Source: Aquisediminimonas profunda (GTDB lineage: Bacteria > Pseudomonadota > Alphaproteobacteria > Sphingomonadales > Sphingomonadaceae). Taken from it: a DNA stretch of 64,000 nucleotides. Location: the NCBI RefSeq assembly GCF_019443285.1, contig NZ_CP080327.1, forward strand, positions 2,786,001 through 2,850,000. Reading direction: 5' to 3'. Under the pieces are notes generated by a model. That model searched no databases and was not told the origin of the DNA. It saw only the letters and a list, made by a program, of their open reading frames with translations. Positions 39,020 to 47,287 of this stretch are shown here, in pieces. The position numbers and the translations under genes are program-made. The stretch's first letter is position 1; each line of letters opens with the position of its first letter.

Positions 39020-41087
39020 CAGCCCATTCTGCGACAAGACGCTCAAGCCCGCTTGTCGTCACGGCCTCCGAGCACAGGAATCCCTGATAATAGTTGCAGC
39101 CTTCCCGCGCGAGCAAGGTCAGTTGCTCTTCCGTTTCCACGCCTTCAGCAATGACCGCAAGGCCAAGCGCACGGGCCATGTCGATCACGCCGCGCACCAC
39201 GATGCGGTCGCGGGTGGAACCCGTGATGTCCTGAGCAAGCTTGCTGTCGATCTTGAGATAATCAAGCGGAAGGGCCTTGAGATAAGCAAGGCTTGAATAG
39301 CCCGTCCCAAAGTCATCAATTGCCACGCGACATCCCCCGGCGCGCAAATCAGCCAATAGCGTCGCTGCAGGCGCGAGGTCCCGAATAAGACCACTCTCGG
39401 TAATTTCCACCGTCAGGCGCCGGCGCGGAAAGCCGCTCGCATCAACCATGGCGAGGAAATTTGCCGCAAAATCCTTCAAACCAATGTCGCCCGCAGTCAC
39501 ATTGACCGACATGCGGAGATTCGCGAGCGTTTTAGGCCAGTTCGCTGCAAGTCGCGTCGCACGCTGCTGAATATGAGCGGAGAGGGCCTGCAAATAGTCG
39601 GATTGTTCTGCAACGGCAAAAAGAGTTGTCGCACCTAGTTCGCCATGTTCCGGATGACGCCACCGTGCAAGCGCCTCGACGCCGACGACCTTGCCGGTTG
39701 CTATCGACACCTGCGGCTGGAAAAGGATATCGATTTCGTCACGATCCAGCGCGCCGCGAAGGTCCGCCTGCAACGCTTGGTCACGTGCCGCGTTTTCATG
39801 CTTTTCGTGCGAAACCATAAGCACACGGCCATCGGCTGACACTTTCGCTTCGGCCAGCGCGGCACTGGCCCGACGCAAGAGGTCGCTGACGCTTTCGTCA
39901 TCGCCGTGGTTTTCTATGATACCGACCCGACTGGACAGCGCAATCAGATGAGCGCCGGTGAGCTGCGGTCGCTCGACTTGCGCAGCCAATTGCTCCGCCA
40001 AAAGCACGACCCGTTCAGGCTCAACGGCCCCCTCAATCCCGATAATGAATTCCGCGCCCGCAGTTCGGGCAACGATTGACCGCTTGCCACCAAGTTCACT
40101 GACCAGTGGTCCGATCTGCCGGGCGATTGACTGCAACAATGCGTCTCCCGTGTCACGGCCGAATGCTGCATTGATCATTTCGAAACGCGTGATGTGAAAG
40201 AGCAGCACGTAGAATTTCCCGCCGCCAAGGCGCACTTCTATCCACCGTCTGGCAGCGGCTGCATCACGCAAACCAGTCAGGGCGTCACGGCCGCCCCGCG
40301 CCAGCGCCGCACTGTCATGGTCAAGCCGCTCAATGGTTCCGAACAGCAAGCCACGTGCGCGATCGAGCCGGAGGTGCTGGGCAACCCGTTCTTCGCCATT
40401 GCCGCTATCTGCCAGCATGTGGGTAAAGGCCGTTGGTCTGCCGTCACCGAAGATACGGCGAATGGCCATGCGCCCTGCCCTGCGATCCCGATTCTTCAGC
40501 CGGTCAAGTAACGCGAACATGCCAATGTCGCGTGACGCAATGCCAAGTCGTCTGCGCAGGGCCTCACTGACCGTCGCGCGCCCAGTCTGGAAATTTGCCT
40601 GCCAGGCAAGAACACCATCGACGTCAATTTCCCGCCTGCGTTCAATCGCACGGAGTCCTCCCGCAAGGCGCACCGCATGGCGTTCTGCAAAACGCAGGGT
40701 CTGGAGCAGTTCCTGGTCCTTGAATGGGCTGGCCAAATAGTGCGTGGCCCCCGCAGCAAAAAGCTCATCAAGACGATCCACGTCCGTCCGCGACACAAGA
40801 ACAAGCAAGGACGCCGCATTGATTTCAACGGCATCAGCAAGCGATCGGACTGCTGCCAGCCCGTCATCGAATGCGCCACGCGCATCGACCACCGCCATCA
40901 TGGCAGAACTTGCAAGGAATCGCTGTTCTGCATTGTCTGCTCGGCGCGCTGCTATGGCGTGCCACCCTGCAAGGGAAACAGCAGAGGCAAGCTCGTCGCG
41001 GTGCCGAAATGAAAGCACGAAAAGGGGCGCTTCTGCCGCGCCTGCCTGCGCAGAGATAAAGTTGTCAGACGGTTCAGTGTGCCCCAT
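39012..41087 (-). CDS. Receiver-like/degenerate GGDEF/EAL protein (likely c-di-GMP phosphodiesterase)
   Basis: A 691-residue cytosolic protein. Residues about 20-140 look like a receiver domain, but the usual Lys-Pro-Phe is SPF, so phosphorylation is doubtful. A GGDEF domain (about 265-425) has TAGAEF (342-347) in place of GGDEF and should not make c-di-GMP. The EAL domain (about 440-690) keeps EAL (471-473), NV (529-530), EITE, the DDFGTGYSSL loop (591-600) and AEGVE, as needed for c-di-GMP hydrolysis. Likely a phosphodiesterase regulated by its N-terminal domains. The 3' end overlaps the convergent CcmI-like gene by 8 nt. Confidence 0.88.
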   Translation of the reverse strand: MGHTEPSDNFISAQAGAAEAPLFVLSFRHRDELASAVSLAGWHAIAARRADNAEQRFLASSAMMAVVDARGAFDDGLAAVRSLADAVEINAASLLVLVSRTDVDRLDELFAAGATHYLASPFKDQELLQTLRFAERHAVRLAGGLRAIERRREIDVDGVLAWQANFQTGRATVSEALRRRLGIASRDIGMFALLDRLKNRDRRAGRMAIRRIFGDGRPTAFTHMLADSGNGEERVAQHLRLDRARGLLFGTIERLDHDSAALARGGRDALTGLRDAAAARRWIEVRLGGGKFYVLLFHITRFEMINAAFGRDTGDALLQSIARQIGPLVSELGGKRSIVARTAGAEFIIGIEGAVEPERVVLLAEQLAAQVERPQLTGAHLIALSSRVGIIENHGDDESVSDLLRRASAALAEAKVSADGRVLMVSHEKHENAARDQALQADLRGALDRDEIDILFQPQVSIATGKVVGVEALARWRHPEHGELGATTLFAVAEQSDYLQALSAHIQQRATRLAANWPKTLANLRMSVNVTAGDIGLKDFAANFLAMVDASGFPRRRLTVEITESGLIRDLAPAATLLADLRAGGCRVAIDDFGTGYSSLAYLKALPLDYLKIDSKLAQDITGSTRDRIVVRGVIDMARALGLAVIAEGVETEEQLTLLAREGCNYYQGFLCSEAVTTSGLERLVAEWAVN

Positions 41088-41170
41088 GTATGGTTGATAG
41101 CTTGCCCAGCGTCGCAGGCCAACTCCCCAATCTGCTTGCTCGACGCTCTCTCTCGGCCTAGCACCGCGTC

Positions 41171-42163
41171 ATGACCTCCGCCTCACCTGTCTTGAACGAT
41201 CAATTCGGACGCAGAATCAGCTATGTCAGGCTGTCTCTGACGGATCGCTGCGACATGCGTTGCCGCTACTGTATGGCAGAAACCATGGAGTTTTTGCCGC
41301 GATCGGAGATTCTGAGCCACGAAGAAATCGGTACGCTCGCACGGGCATTTGTCGCACGCGGGGTAACGCGAATCCGGCTGACCGGCGGCGAACCACTTGC
41401 CCGACGGGGGGCCGTCGACGTTGCTCGCGACATCGGGCGATTGCTTGGCAAAGGCCTTGATGAACTGACATTGACGACCAATGCCAGCAGGCTGCGCGAT
41501 CACGCCCAAGGGCTGCGCGAGGCAGGCGTGGAGCGTATCAATATCAGTCTGGATACGCGGGATCCCGAGAAGTTCAGTCATATCACGCGACTTGGGAACC
41601 TGGCCCGCGTGCTGGATGGCATTGCCGCTGCGAAGGACGTCGGTTTTCGCATCAAGATCAATATGGTCGCTCTGAAGGGGCTCAATGATCAGGAAATCCT
41701 GCCGATGCTCGAATGGTGCGCGGAGCAAGGCTTTGATCTTTCCCTGATCGAAACCATGCCGCTTGGCATGATCGACGAAGATCGGACCGATCGCTTTCTG
41801 CCGCTTACACAGGTGCAAGACGAACTTTCCGCTCGCTACTCCCTGATCCCAAGCGCACATCGCACGGGCGGCCCGGCTCGATACTGGCAGGTGCAGGAAC
41901 TTGGCAACCGTATTGGCTTGATTTCGCCGCTGACAGCCAATTTTTGCGAAGGCTGCAATCGCATTCGCGTATCCGCCTCCGGCCAATTGTACATGTGCCT
42001 TGGACATGAGGACAATGTCGACCTTCGCGCGGCATTGCGCTCGGGAGACCCGGCTGCCGTTGATGCAGCGGTTGACCTCGCGATGGGGCGTAAGCCGCGT
42101 CGGCATACATTCGACCTCACGACCCCCGCCACTGCGCGCCACATGAGTGTAACCGGCGGATGA
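41171..42163 (+). CDS. moaA: GTP 3',8-cyclase (molybdenum cofactor biosynthesis protein A)
   Basis: Radical-SAM enzyme that begins molybdopterin synthesis from GTP. The 330-residue protein has the N-terminal CxxxCxxC cluster (C27, C31, C34), TGGEPLARRG, and the C-terminal second cluster region NFCEGCNRIR...MCLG, and it ends with the functional GG tail. No moaB, moaC, moaD or moaE gene is adjacent. Its stop overlaps the NAD kinase start (ATGA). Confidence 0.95.
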   Translation: MTSASPVLNDQFGRRISYVRLSLTDRCDMRCRYCMAETMEFLPRSEILSHEEIGTLARAFVARGVTRIRLTGGEPLARRGAVDVARDIGRLLGKGLDELTLTTNASRLRDHAQGLREAGVERINISLDTRDPEKFSHITRLGNLARVLDGIAAAKDVGFRIKINMVALKGLNDQEILPMLEWCAEQGFDLSLIETMPLGMIDEDRTDRFLPLTQVQDELSARYSLIPSAHRTGGPARYWQVQELGNRIGLISPLTANFCEGCNRIRVSASGQLYMCLGHEDNVDLRAALRSGDPAAVDAAVDLAMGRKPRRHTFDLTTPATARHMSVTGG

Positions 42164-42936
42164 ACACCGAGAAGAAATGGGCTCTGCTGGCGTCGCCGAC
42201 AGACGAAGCCCAAGCAGCAGCCGATGCCTTGCGTTCGCAACGGGACTGGGTTGAGCTCGATGATGCTGAACTGGTCATAGCCCTCGGCGGCGACGGGTTC
42301 ATGCTCCAGGTTCAGCACGCGATGCTCGAGGATGCACGCATTGTCCCCGTATTTGGCATGAATCTGGGAACCGTCGGATTCCTGATGAACGAGTGGCGCA
42401 CGGACGGCCTTGATGAGCGGATTGCGCGGGCAAAACGGTTCAGCGTTTCGCCTCTGCGCATGGAAGCCGAAACGATCGAAGGCCAACGGATCAAATTACC
42501 GGCCATCAACGAAGTGTCCCTGTTGCGCGAAACGCGGCAGACGGCAAAGCTCGAAGTCTCGCTGAATGACCGCGTGGTCATGGCCGAATTGGTCTGCGAC
42601 GGCGTGCTGGTTTCGACACCAGCTGGCTCCACCGCATACAATCTCTCGGCCCAGGGACCGATTCTTCCGCTCGGTTCAGGCCTCCTCGCCTTGACGCCGA
42701 TCAGTCCGTTTCGGCCCCGACGCTGGCGCGGCGCGATCCTGCCGGAAACAGCAAGCGTCAGCATCCGCGTTCTTGATGCCGTGAAACGCCCCGTGAGCGC
42801 CGTCGCCGATCAGCGCGAAGTCCGGGATGTCCGCAAGATTGACGTTGCGATCGACCGGGCCGCCGCACTCACTTTCATGTTCGACCCTGAACACGCACTC
42901 GACGATCGCATCACGATGGAACAATTTGTCGTTTAA
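42160..42936 (+). CDS. nadK: NAD kinase
   Basis: Phosphorylates NAD+ to NADP+. The 258-residue protein has the GGDGFML motif, NLGTVGFLMNEW, and the TPAGSTAYNLSAQGPI substrate-binding segment; length suits the short proteobacterial form. Coupled to moaA through a 4-nt overlap. Located just before the tRNA-Asn gene, whose promoter lies directly after its stop. Confidence 0.95.
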   Translation: MNTEKKWALLASPTDEAQAAADALRSQRDWVELDDAELVIALGGDGFMLQVQHAMLEDARIVPVFGMNLGTVGFLMNEWRTDGLDERIARAKRFSVSPLRMEAETIEGQRIKLPAINEVSLLRETRQTAKLEVSLNDRVVMAELVCDGVLVSTPAGSTAYNLSAQGPILPLGSGLLALTPISPFRPRRWRGAILPETASVSIRVLDAVKRPVSAVADQREVRDVRKIDVAIDRAAALTFMFDPEHALDDRITMEQFVV

Positions 42937-42941
42937 GCGGG

Positions 42942-42969
42942 TTGCATTCGGGCCACGCGTTGCTAATAG
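42942..42969 (+). promoter_or_regulatory. Promoter of tRNA-Asn
   Basis: TTGCAT (42942-42947) and TAATAG (42964-42969) are spaced by 16 nt and followed by a GC-rich discriminator; the tRNA begins 22 nt after the -10 hexamer. Typical sigma-70-type stable-RNA promoter. Confidence 0.5.
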
Positions 42970-42990
42970 GCCCCCTCGTTTCGGCGATAT

Positions 42991-43065
42991 TCCCCGGTAG
43001 CTCAGCGGTAGAGCATCCGACTGTTAATCGGACGGCCGCCTGTTCGAATCAGGCCCGGGGAGCCA
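42991..43065 (+). tRNA. tRNA-Asn (anticodon GTT)
   Basis: Cloverleaf can be drawn fully: acceptor TCCCCGG (42991-42997) pairs with CCGGGGA (43055-43061), anticodon stem CCGA/TCGG encloses loop CTGTTAA with anticodon GTT, T stem GCCTG/CAGGC encloses TTCGAAT. The discriminator is G and the 3' CCA (43063-43065) is encoded. Confidence 0.97.
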
Positions 43066-43293
43066 TTCCGTCCCACGGTGACTCGCACAATTGCGCTGCA
43101 TTGCAGCATGTCACGCAATAATTGGACGAAGGCTGGCATTTTTGTTGCGAATCTGCTACAAGCCTTCTCGAGAAGCGGATGCGCCCGCATTCGTGAAGGA
43201 GATTTTTTAGACGCCTCAGCTGAACAGCCGATCCGCCACTGCGGATTCGGGCCGCTGGCATTGTCGCGCACATCATCGGAAAGGTTGAAACAC

Positions 43294-43833
43294 ATGGCTT
43301 CAAGCGCGTTGGATTTTATTGTTGGTGACTATGTTGTTTATCCAAAACACGGCGTCGGTCGCGTTATCGAACTTCAAAATTCTGAAATCGCCGGCATGTC
43401 GCTCGAACTTTATGTGCTGCGCTTTGAAAAGGAAAAAATGACCCTGCGCGTTCCGACAAACAAGGCTGAAAGTGTTGGCATGCGGAAACTTTCATCTGAC
43501 AAGCAGATGCAGGAAGCCCTTCAAACCCTGAAAGGCAAGCCAAAGGTCAAGCGGACAATGTGGTCCCGGCGTGCCCAAGAGTATGAAGCCAAAATCAATT
43601 CCGGGGATCTTGTATCGATTGCCGAAGTCGTTCGTGACCTCTTCCGCGCCGAAGATCAGCCGGAACAGAGCTACTCTGAAAGGCAAATTTTTGAGGCTGC
43701 CTGTAGCCGGCTTGCGCGCGAACTCGCTGCAATGGAGCAGGTGGATGAGCCAACCGCCGTCCAGAAGCTGATCGAGATTTTGAAGAAAGCTGCCGAAATC
43801 TATAACAAGTCAGCGGTTCCAGTCGACGCCTGA
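43294..43833 (+). CDS. carD: CarD-family transcriptional regulator
   Basis: A 179-residue RNA-polymerase-binding protein: N-terminal CarD/TRCF RNAP-interacting Tudor-like domain (VGDYVVYPKHGVGRV, LYVLRFEKEKM) and a C-terminal helical domain that contacts promoter DNA (WSRRAQEYEAKINSGD, RQIFEAACSRLARELA). Such proteins modulate open-complex formation, notably at rRNA and stress promoters. ATG at 43294 follows GGAAAGG; longer in-frame starts reach into the intergenic region and are unlikely. The 228 nt between tRNA-Asn and carD hold no other gene I can support. Confidence 0.95.
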   Translation: MASSALDFIVGDYVVYPKHGVGRVIELQNSEIAGMSLELYVLRFEKEKMTLRVPTNKAESVGMRKLSSDKQMQEALQTLKGKPKVKRTMWSRRAQEYEAKINSGDLVSIAEVVRDLFRAEDQPEQSYSERQIFEAACSRLARELAAMEQVDEPTAVQKLIEILKKAAEIYNKSAVPVDA

Positions 43834-43857
43834 GCGGGTCGCCCTCACCAAATTAGC

Positions 43858-43885
43858 TTGATCGCACTCCAGGGTTGTGTATTAT
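43858..43885 (+). promoter_or_regulatory. Promoter of the first DUF2807 gene
   Basis: TTGATC (43858-43863) and TATTAT (43880-43885) with 16-nt spacing; the -10 lies inside the palindromic operator candidate at 43877-43898. Predicted transcript start is around 24 nt before the ATG. Confidence 0.5.
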
Positions 43886-43898
43886 TCGAGTAATACAC
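43877..43898. promoter_or_regulatory. 22-bp palindromic operator candidate, copy 1
   Basis: GTGTATTA-N6-TAATACAC, a perfect dyad that extends to 18-bp arms (43867-43884 and 43891-43908). It ends 17 nt before the lipoprotein start. A second copy with the same core lies at 50431-50452, 16 nt before another envelope-protein start. Half-sites GTGTA/TACAC recall GntR/YtrA-family operators (inference). Confidence 0.65.
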
Positions 43899-43915
43899 AA
43901 CCCTGGAGACTTTTT

Positions 43916-44641
43916 ATGCGCTTTGTGCTCGTTGCTTTTCCAGCCATCCTGCTTGCATCTTGCGGCCACGCCGAAAGTGGCGCTGCATCTTCGTCTGCGA
44001 CAAGCTCGCGGACTTTTGCAGTTGCCAATTTTGACAAAGTGGCCTTGCGTGGGTCTGACGATGTCGAGGTTGTCGTGGGGAAGGATTTCTCTGTTTCCGC
44101 GACCGGACCGTCCGATGAACTGGATCGGCTCGAAATCCTGGTCGATGACGGCGTTCTCAAAATAGGTCGGAAGTCTGGCTCAAGCTGGCATATCGGCTGG
44201 CCGCAAAAGGCCGACGAGGTCAAGGTGAGAGTGGTGATGCCAGCCATACAGGGAGCGAGCCTTGCAGGTTCGGGCGACCTGACCATCGACAATGCGACCT
44301 CTGAATCGTTCAAGGTATCGCTAGCTGGGTCGGGCAATCTCAAAATCGGCAAGCTTCAAGCGAAGTCAGCTGACCTGAGCCTCGCAGGATCAGGCGATAT
44401 CGCAATTGCCGGGAAGGTCGGGACACTCGAAATCTCCGGAGCTGGATCTGGCAATGTAGCCGCACGCGCGCTTGAGGCGGAAACCGCTGATATTTCACTC
44501 GCCGGATCCGGCAATGTCGAAGCGCGGGCGACCGGCAGTGCTTCGGTTTCAGTCATGGGGTCAGGCGACGTGACAATTACCGGCACTGACAAATGCAAGA
44601 CGTCGAGCCTGGGGTCAGGCAGCGTATCCTGCAAGGTCTGA
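43916..44641 (+). CDS. DUF2807 (GIN domain) lipoprotein
   Basis: A 241-residue putative lipoprotein: signal sequence MRFVLVAFPAILL followed by lipobox LASC with Cys16. The mature part is a DUF2807 'auto-transporter adhesin head' domain, a beta-helix-like fold in which the GSG motif recurs about every 20 residues (LAGSGDL, LAGSGNL, LAGSGDI, GAGSGNV, LAGSGNV, VMGSGDV, LGSGSV). Function is unknown. ATG at 43916 has GGAGAC upstream; an earlier in-frame start at 43877 would lie within the operator. A paralogue follows 44 nt downstream. Confidence 0.85.
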   Translation: MRFVLVAFPAILLASCGHAESGAASSSATSSRTFAVANFDKVALRGSDDVEVVVGKDFSVSATGPSDELDRLEILVDDGVLKIGRKSGSSWHIGWPQKADEVKVRVVMPAIQGASLAGSGDLTIDNATSESFKVSLAGSGNLKIGKLQAKSADLSLAGSGDIAIAGKVGTLEISGAGSGNVAARALEAETADISLAGSGNVEARATGSASVSVMGSGDVTITGTDKCKTSSLGSGSVSCKV

Positions 44642-44685
44642 GGCAAGCACTCGACGATGCATGGTCTGGGGCTTATGGTGGCCTA

Positions 44686-45390
44686 ATGAAATTCCGGCCA
44701 TTTTCCCTTGTTCCCGCATTTCTGACTTTCCTTGCTGCCGGATCAGTCGGCGCAGCCGAAAAGCGTTATGCAATCTCCGATTTTGATCGGGTGCAGGTGT
44801 TTGGCCCATTCAATGTCACCATACAGCCGGGCCGCGCAACATCGGTGACTGCGATCGGTGACACGCAAGCGCTCGACATTGTCTCGGTCACGTCTAGCGG
44901 CGGCATCCTGACCATACAGACACTGACCCGGGCCCGATCAAGCTGGAAGGAAGAGCCCCACCCCGCAGCTAAGGTCCTTGTCGTACTGCCACAGCTCAAA
45001 GGTGTGAGGCTCCTGGGTGCGGGCTCGATCACCGTTGCGGAGCTGCGAGGGATCTCGACAAATATCACCCTCAACGGAGGCGGGCTTTTAAACGTTGCCA
45101 AGCTCACCTCCGATGCGGCGGATGTCTATCTAAGCGGATCCGGACGGATTTCCCTGGGCGGCAGCGCCAAGAATATCAGTATGAAAGTCAGCGGTTCGGG
45201 CGATATCGACGCGGCGATGCTCAACGCCAGTGATCTCAAGATCGAGTCAGCAACATCGGGGCGGGTCATCGCAAAGGCATTTCGGACGGCTGATATCAAA
45301 CAGACTGGGCCGGGCGAAGTGCGCGTTACCGGGGGCCCGAGCTGTCTGGTTGAAAATTTGGGCGTCGGCACGGTCGACTGCGGGAATTAG
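44686..45390 (+). CDS. Second DUF2807 (GIN domain) exported protein
   Basis: A 234-residue paralogue of the preceding gene. It has a cleavable signal peptide (MKFRPFSLVPAFLTFLAAGS, cleavage near VGAA) but no lipobox cysteine, so it should be periplasmic or secreted. The DUF2807 domain is shorter in GSG repeats (LLGAGSI, LSGSGRI, VSGSGDI). Both proteins share the YAISDFD/FAVANFD start of the domain and a C-terminal Cys pair. Likely co-transcribed with the lipoprotein gene. Ends overlapping the convergent DUF1489 gene by 4 nt. Confidence 0.82.
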   Translation: MKFRPFSLVPAFLTFLAAGSVGAAEKRYAISDFDRVQVFGPFNVTIQPGRATSVTAIGDTQALDIVSVTSSGGILTIQTLTRARSSWKEEPHPAAKVLVVLPQLKGVRLLGAGSITVAELRGISTNITLNGGGLLNVAKLTSDAADVYLSGSGRISLGGSAKNISMKVSGSGDIDAAMLNASDLKIESATSGRVIAKAFRTADIKQTGPGEVRVTGGPSCLVENLGVGTVDCGN

Positions 45391-45785
45391 AAGAGTCCAA
45401 TCTCAGCAAGCTGTTCTGTCAACTCCGGCGGCAATGCCTCTCCGGAGCTGGTCGTATCGCCAAAATCCGGCGGAGCATCGACTGCAGCAAGATATCGCCA
45501 GCCCTGATGCGCTCTGCGCGGCACTGGCACTACAGGGACCAGCTTGTCTGACAGGACGATATAAGTGCGGCCGCCTTCGGCGTCCTCAAACCCCAGGATT
45601 TCGCTGCGCGCGACCAACCGATGCTTCAGGATCCAGTACAGCGACCCGCCGACGAGTTCCTCATGCCGCTTTGGACGGTATCGGGTCGTCAGGCGAACTT
45701 TGCCTTCTGTTGCGCGTGATGTCATCCGATCTGCAAGCGTGGCAAAACTGTCGCAGGCAAAGGCTATGCGCGTGATATGCAGCAT
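45387..45785 (-). CDS. DUF1489 family protein
   Basis: A 132-residue conserved alphaproteobacterial protein of unknown function. The diagnostic block is RLTTRYRPKRHEEL followed by GGSLYWILKHRLVARSEILGF. No signal peptide or membrane segment, so cytosolic. It is immediately downstream of mgtE on the same strand (3-nt gap), suggesting co-expression. Confidence 0.8.
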   Translation of the reverse strand: MLHITRIAFACDSFATLADRMTSRATEGKVRLTTRYRPKRHEELVGGSLYWILKHRLVARSEILGFEDAEGGRTYIVLSDKLVPVVPVPRRAHQGWRYLAAVDAPPDFGDTTSSGEALPPELTEQLAEIGLF

Positions 45786-45788
45786 GCA

Positions 45789-47195
45789 TCAACTCGCAAG
45801 TCCAGCGAGCGCCGCAAGACCCAGAAAGCTGAAGAATCCCATGACGTCCGTCATCATTGTCACAAAAACGGCAGATGAGACCGCTGGATCAATCCGCAGC
45901 CGGTCCAGTGTAACGGGGATGAGTATACCAGAAAGGCCAGCAACAAGATTGTTGAGAATCATCGCAACCCCGATCACCAAACCAAGCTCGGGAATACCGA
46001 AAACGAAGGCGACCCCGGTTCCGATCAAAAGCCCGAGCGCGGCGCCGTTCGCAAGCGCAATTCGGAACTCTCGGAAGATCATCCTGACAGTGTTGGAATC
46101 TGTCAGTTGATTGATCGCAAGCGCTCGCACGACCACCGCAAGTGTCTGTGTCCCGGCATTGCCTCCCATGCCTGAAACGATAGGCATGAGCACGGCCAAG
46201 AGCGCCAGCTTCGCAATCTCGCCTTGAAACAGGCCAACCACTGAAGAGGCAATAATCGCTGTGCCAAGGTTGACTATCAACCATGTCAAACGTGTCCGAA
46301 CGGTCATGATAATCGGCTCGTTGATGTCGCCATCACCCGCGCCCGAGAGTTTGAGGATATCCTCGCTTGCCTCTTCCTGGATGATGTGAACAACATCATC
46401 GACCGTTATCATTCCCACCAGCCGACCGGATGGATCGACGACAGCCGCCGAAATCAGGGCATATTTCTGGAAACGAAGAGCAACCTCTTCCTGATCCATG
46501 TCAACCGGGATCAGAGTTTGTTCCCGCTTCATCACATCGGACATGCCGACATTGCGCGGCGTGCGCAGGATCCAGCTCAGGTGCGCTGTTCCAATTGGCT
46601 TGTGTTGCGGATCAACGACGAAGACTTCCCAGAAATCGGTCGTAAGATCCTGATTATCCCTGAGATAATCAATTACGTCGCCGACCGTCATATGTTCCGG
46701 AACGGCAATAAGGTCGCGCTGCATCAGGCGACCGGCAGATTCCTCCGGGTAAGAGAGCGCTTCTTCGATTGCCGCGCGATCATCGGGAGAAAGTTCGCGC
46801 AAGACTGCACGCTGGTCTTCCTCCTCCATATCCTCAATGATTGCGACTGCGTCGTCAGTTTCGAGTTCACTGGCGATATCGGCGACTTCGCGCGGATCGA
46901 GCGTGTCGATCAGTTCTTCGCGAACATGATCGTTCAATTCTGCGATCACATCACCGTCCAGCAACTCCGCAAGCGAAGCCGCGAACGCCGACCGCAGCTC
47001 AGAGGGCGCCTGTTCGAAAAGGTCTGCAATGTCAGCGGGATGAAGCGGCGAAACCAATTCACGCACGCGCTCGTCCTCGCCAGCCTCGACAGCATCGAAA
47101 ACCTGACGGACAAACACAGACTTCAGCTGGTCGTCTTCATCGAGATGGGGATCGGCGACAAAATCTTCTGTGCGGATCGGATCAGCTTCGCTCAT
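45789..47195 (-). CDS. mgtE: Magnesium transporter MgtE
   Basis: Mg2+ channel/transporter. The 468-residue protein has an acidic N-terminal superhelical domain (about 35-145; LHPADIADLFEQ), two CBS domains (about 150-275) that sense cytosolic Mg2+, and five membrane helices in the C-terminal third, with the conserved PIVSGMGGNAGTQTLAV pore motif. I chose the ATG at 47195, which has the ribosome site GGAGGG; the open frame extends 57 codons further upstream but without conserved sequence. Confidence 0.95.
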   Translation of the reverse strand: MSEADPIRTEDFVADPHLDEDDQLKSVFVRQVFDAVEAGEDERVRELVSPLHPADIADLFEQAPSELRSAFAASLAELLDGDVIAELNDHVREELIDTLDPREVADIASELETDDAVAIIEDMEEEDQRAVLRELSPDDRAAIEEALSYPEESAGRLMQRDLIAVPEHMTVGDVIDYLRDNQDLTTDFWEVFVVDPQHKPIGTAHLSWILRTPRNVGMSDVMKREQTLIPVDMDQEEVALRFQKYALISAAVVDPSGRLVGMITVDDVVHIIQEEASEDILKLSGAGDGDINEPIIMTVRTRLTWLIVNLGTAIIASSVVGLFQGEIAKLALLAVLMPIVSGMGGNAGTQTLAVVVRALAINQLTDSNTVRMIFREFRIALANGAALGLLIGTGVAFVFGIPELGLVIGVAMILNNLVAGLSGILIPVTLDRLRIDPAVSSAVFVTMMTDVMGFFSFLGLAALAGLAS

Positions 47196-47287
47196 CTTGC
47201 CCTCCGCTTTGGTAAGCTGTCCGACTAATCCTGCTCGATCGGAAAGGCAAGGCTGGCGAGTCTCGAAATCCCGAGTATGAGAACTGC

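Noticed and set aside
44260-44640. Periodic GGATCAGGC-like repeats
   Set aside because: They encode the GSG turns of the DUF2807 fold and are explained by protein structure.
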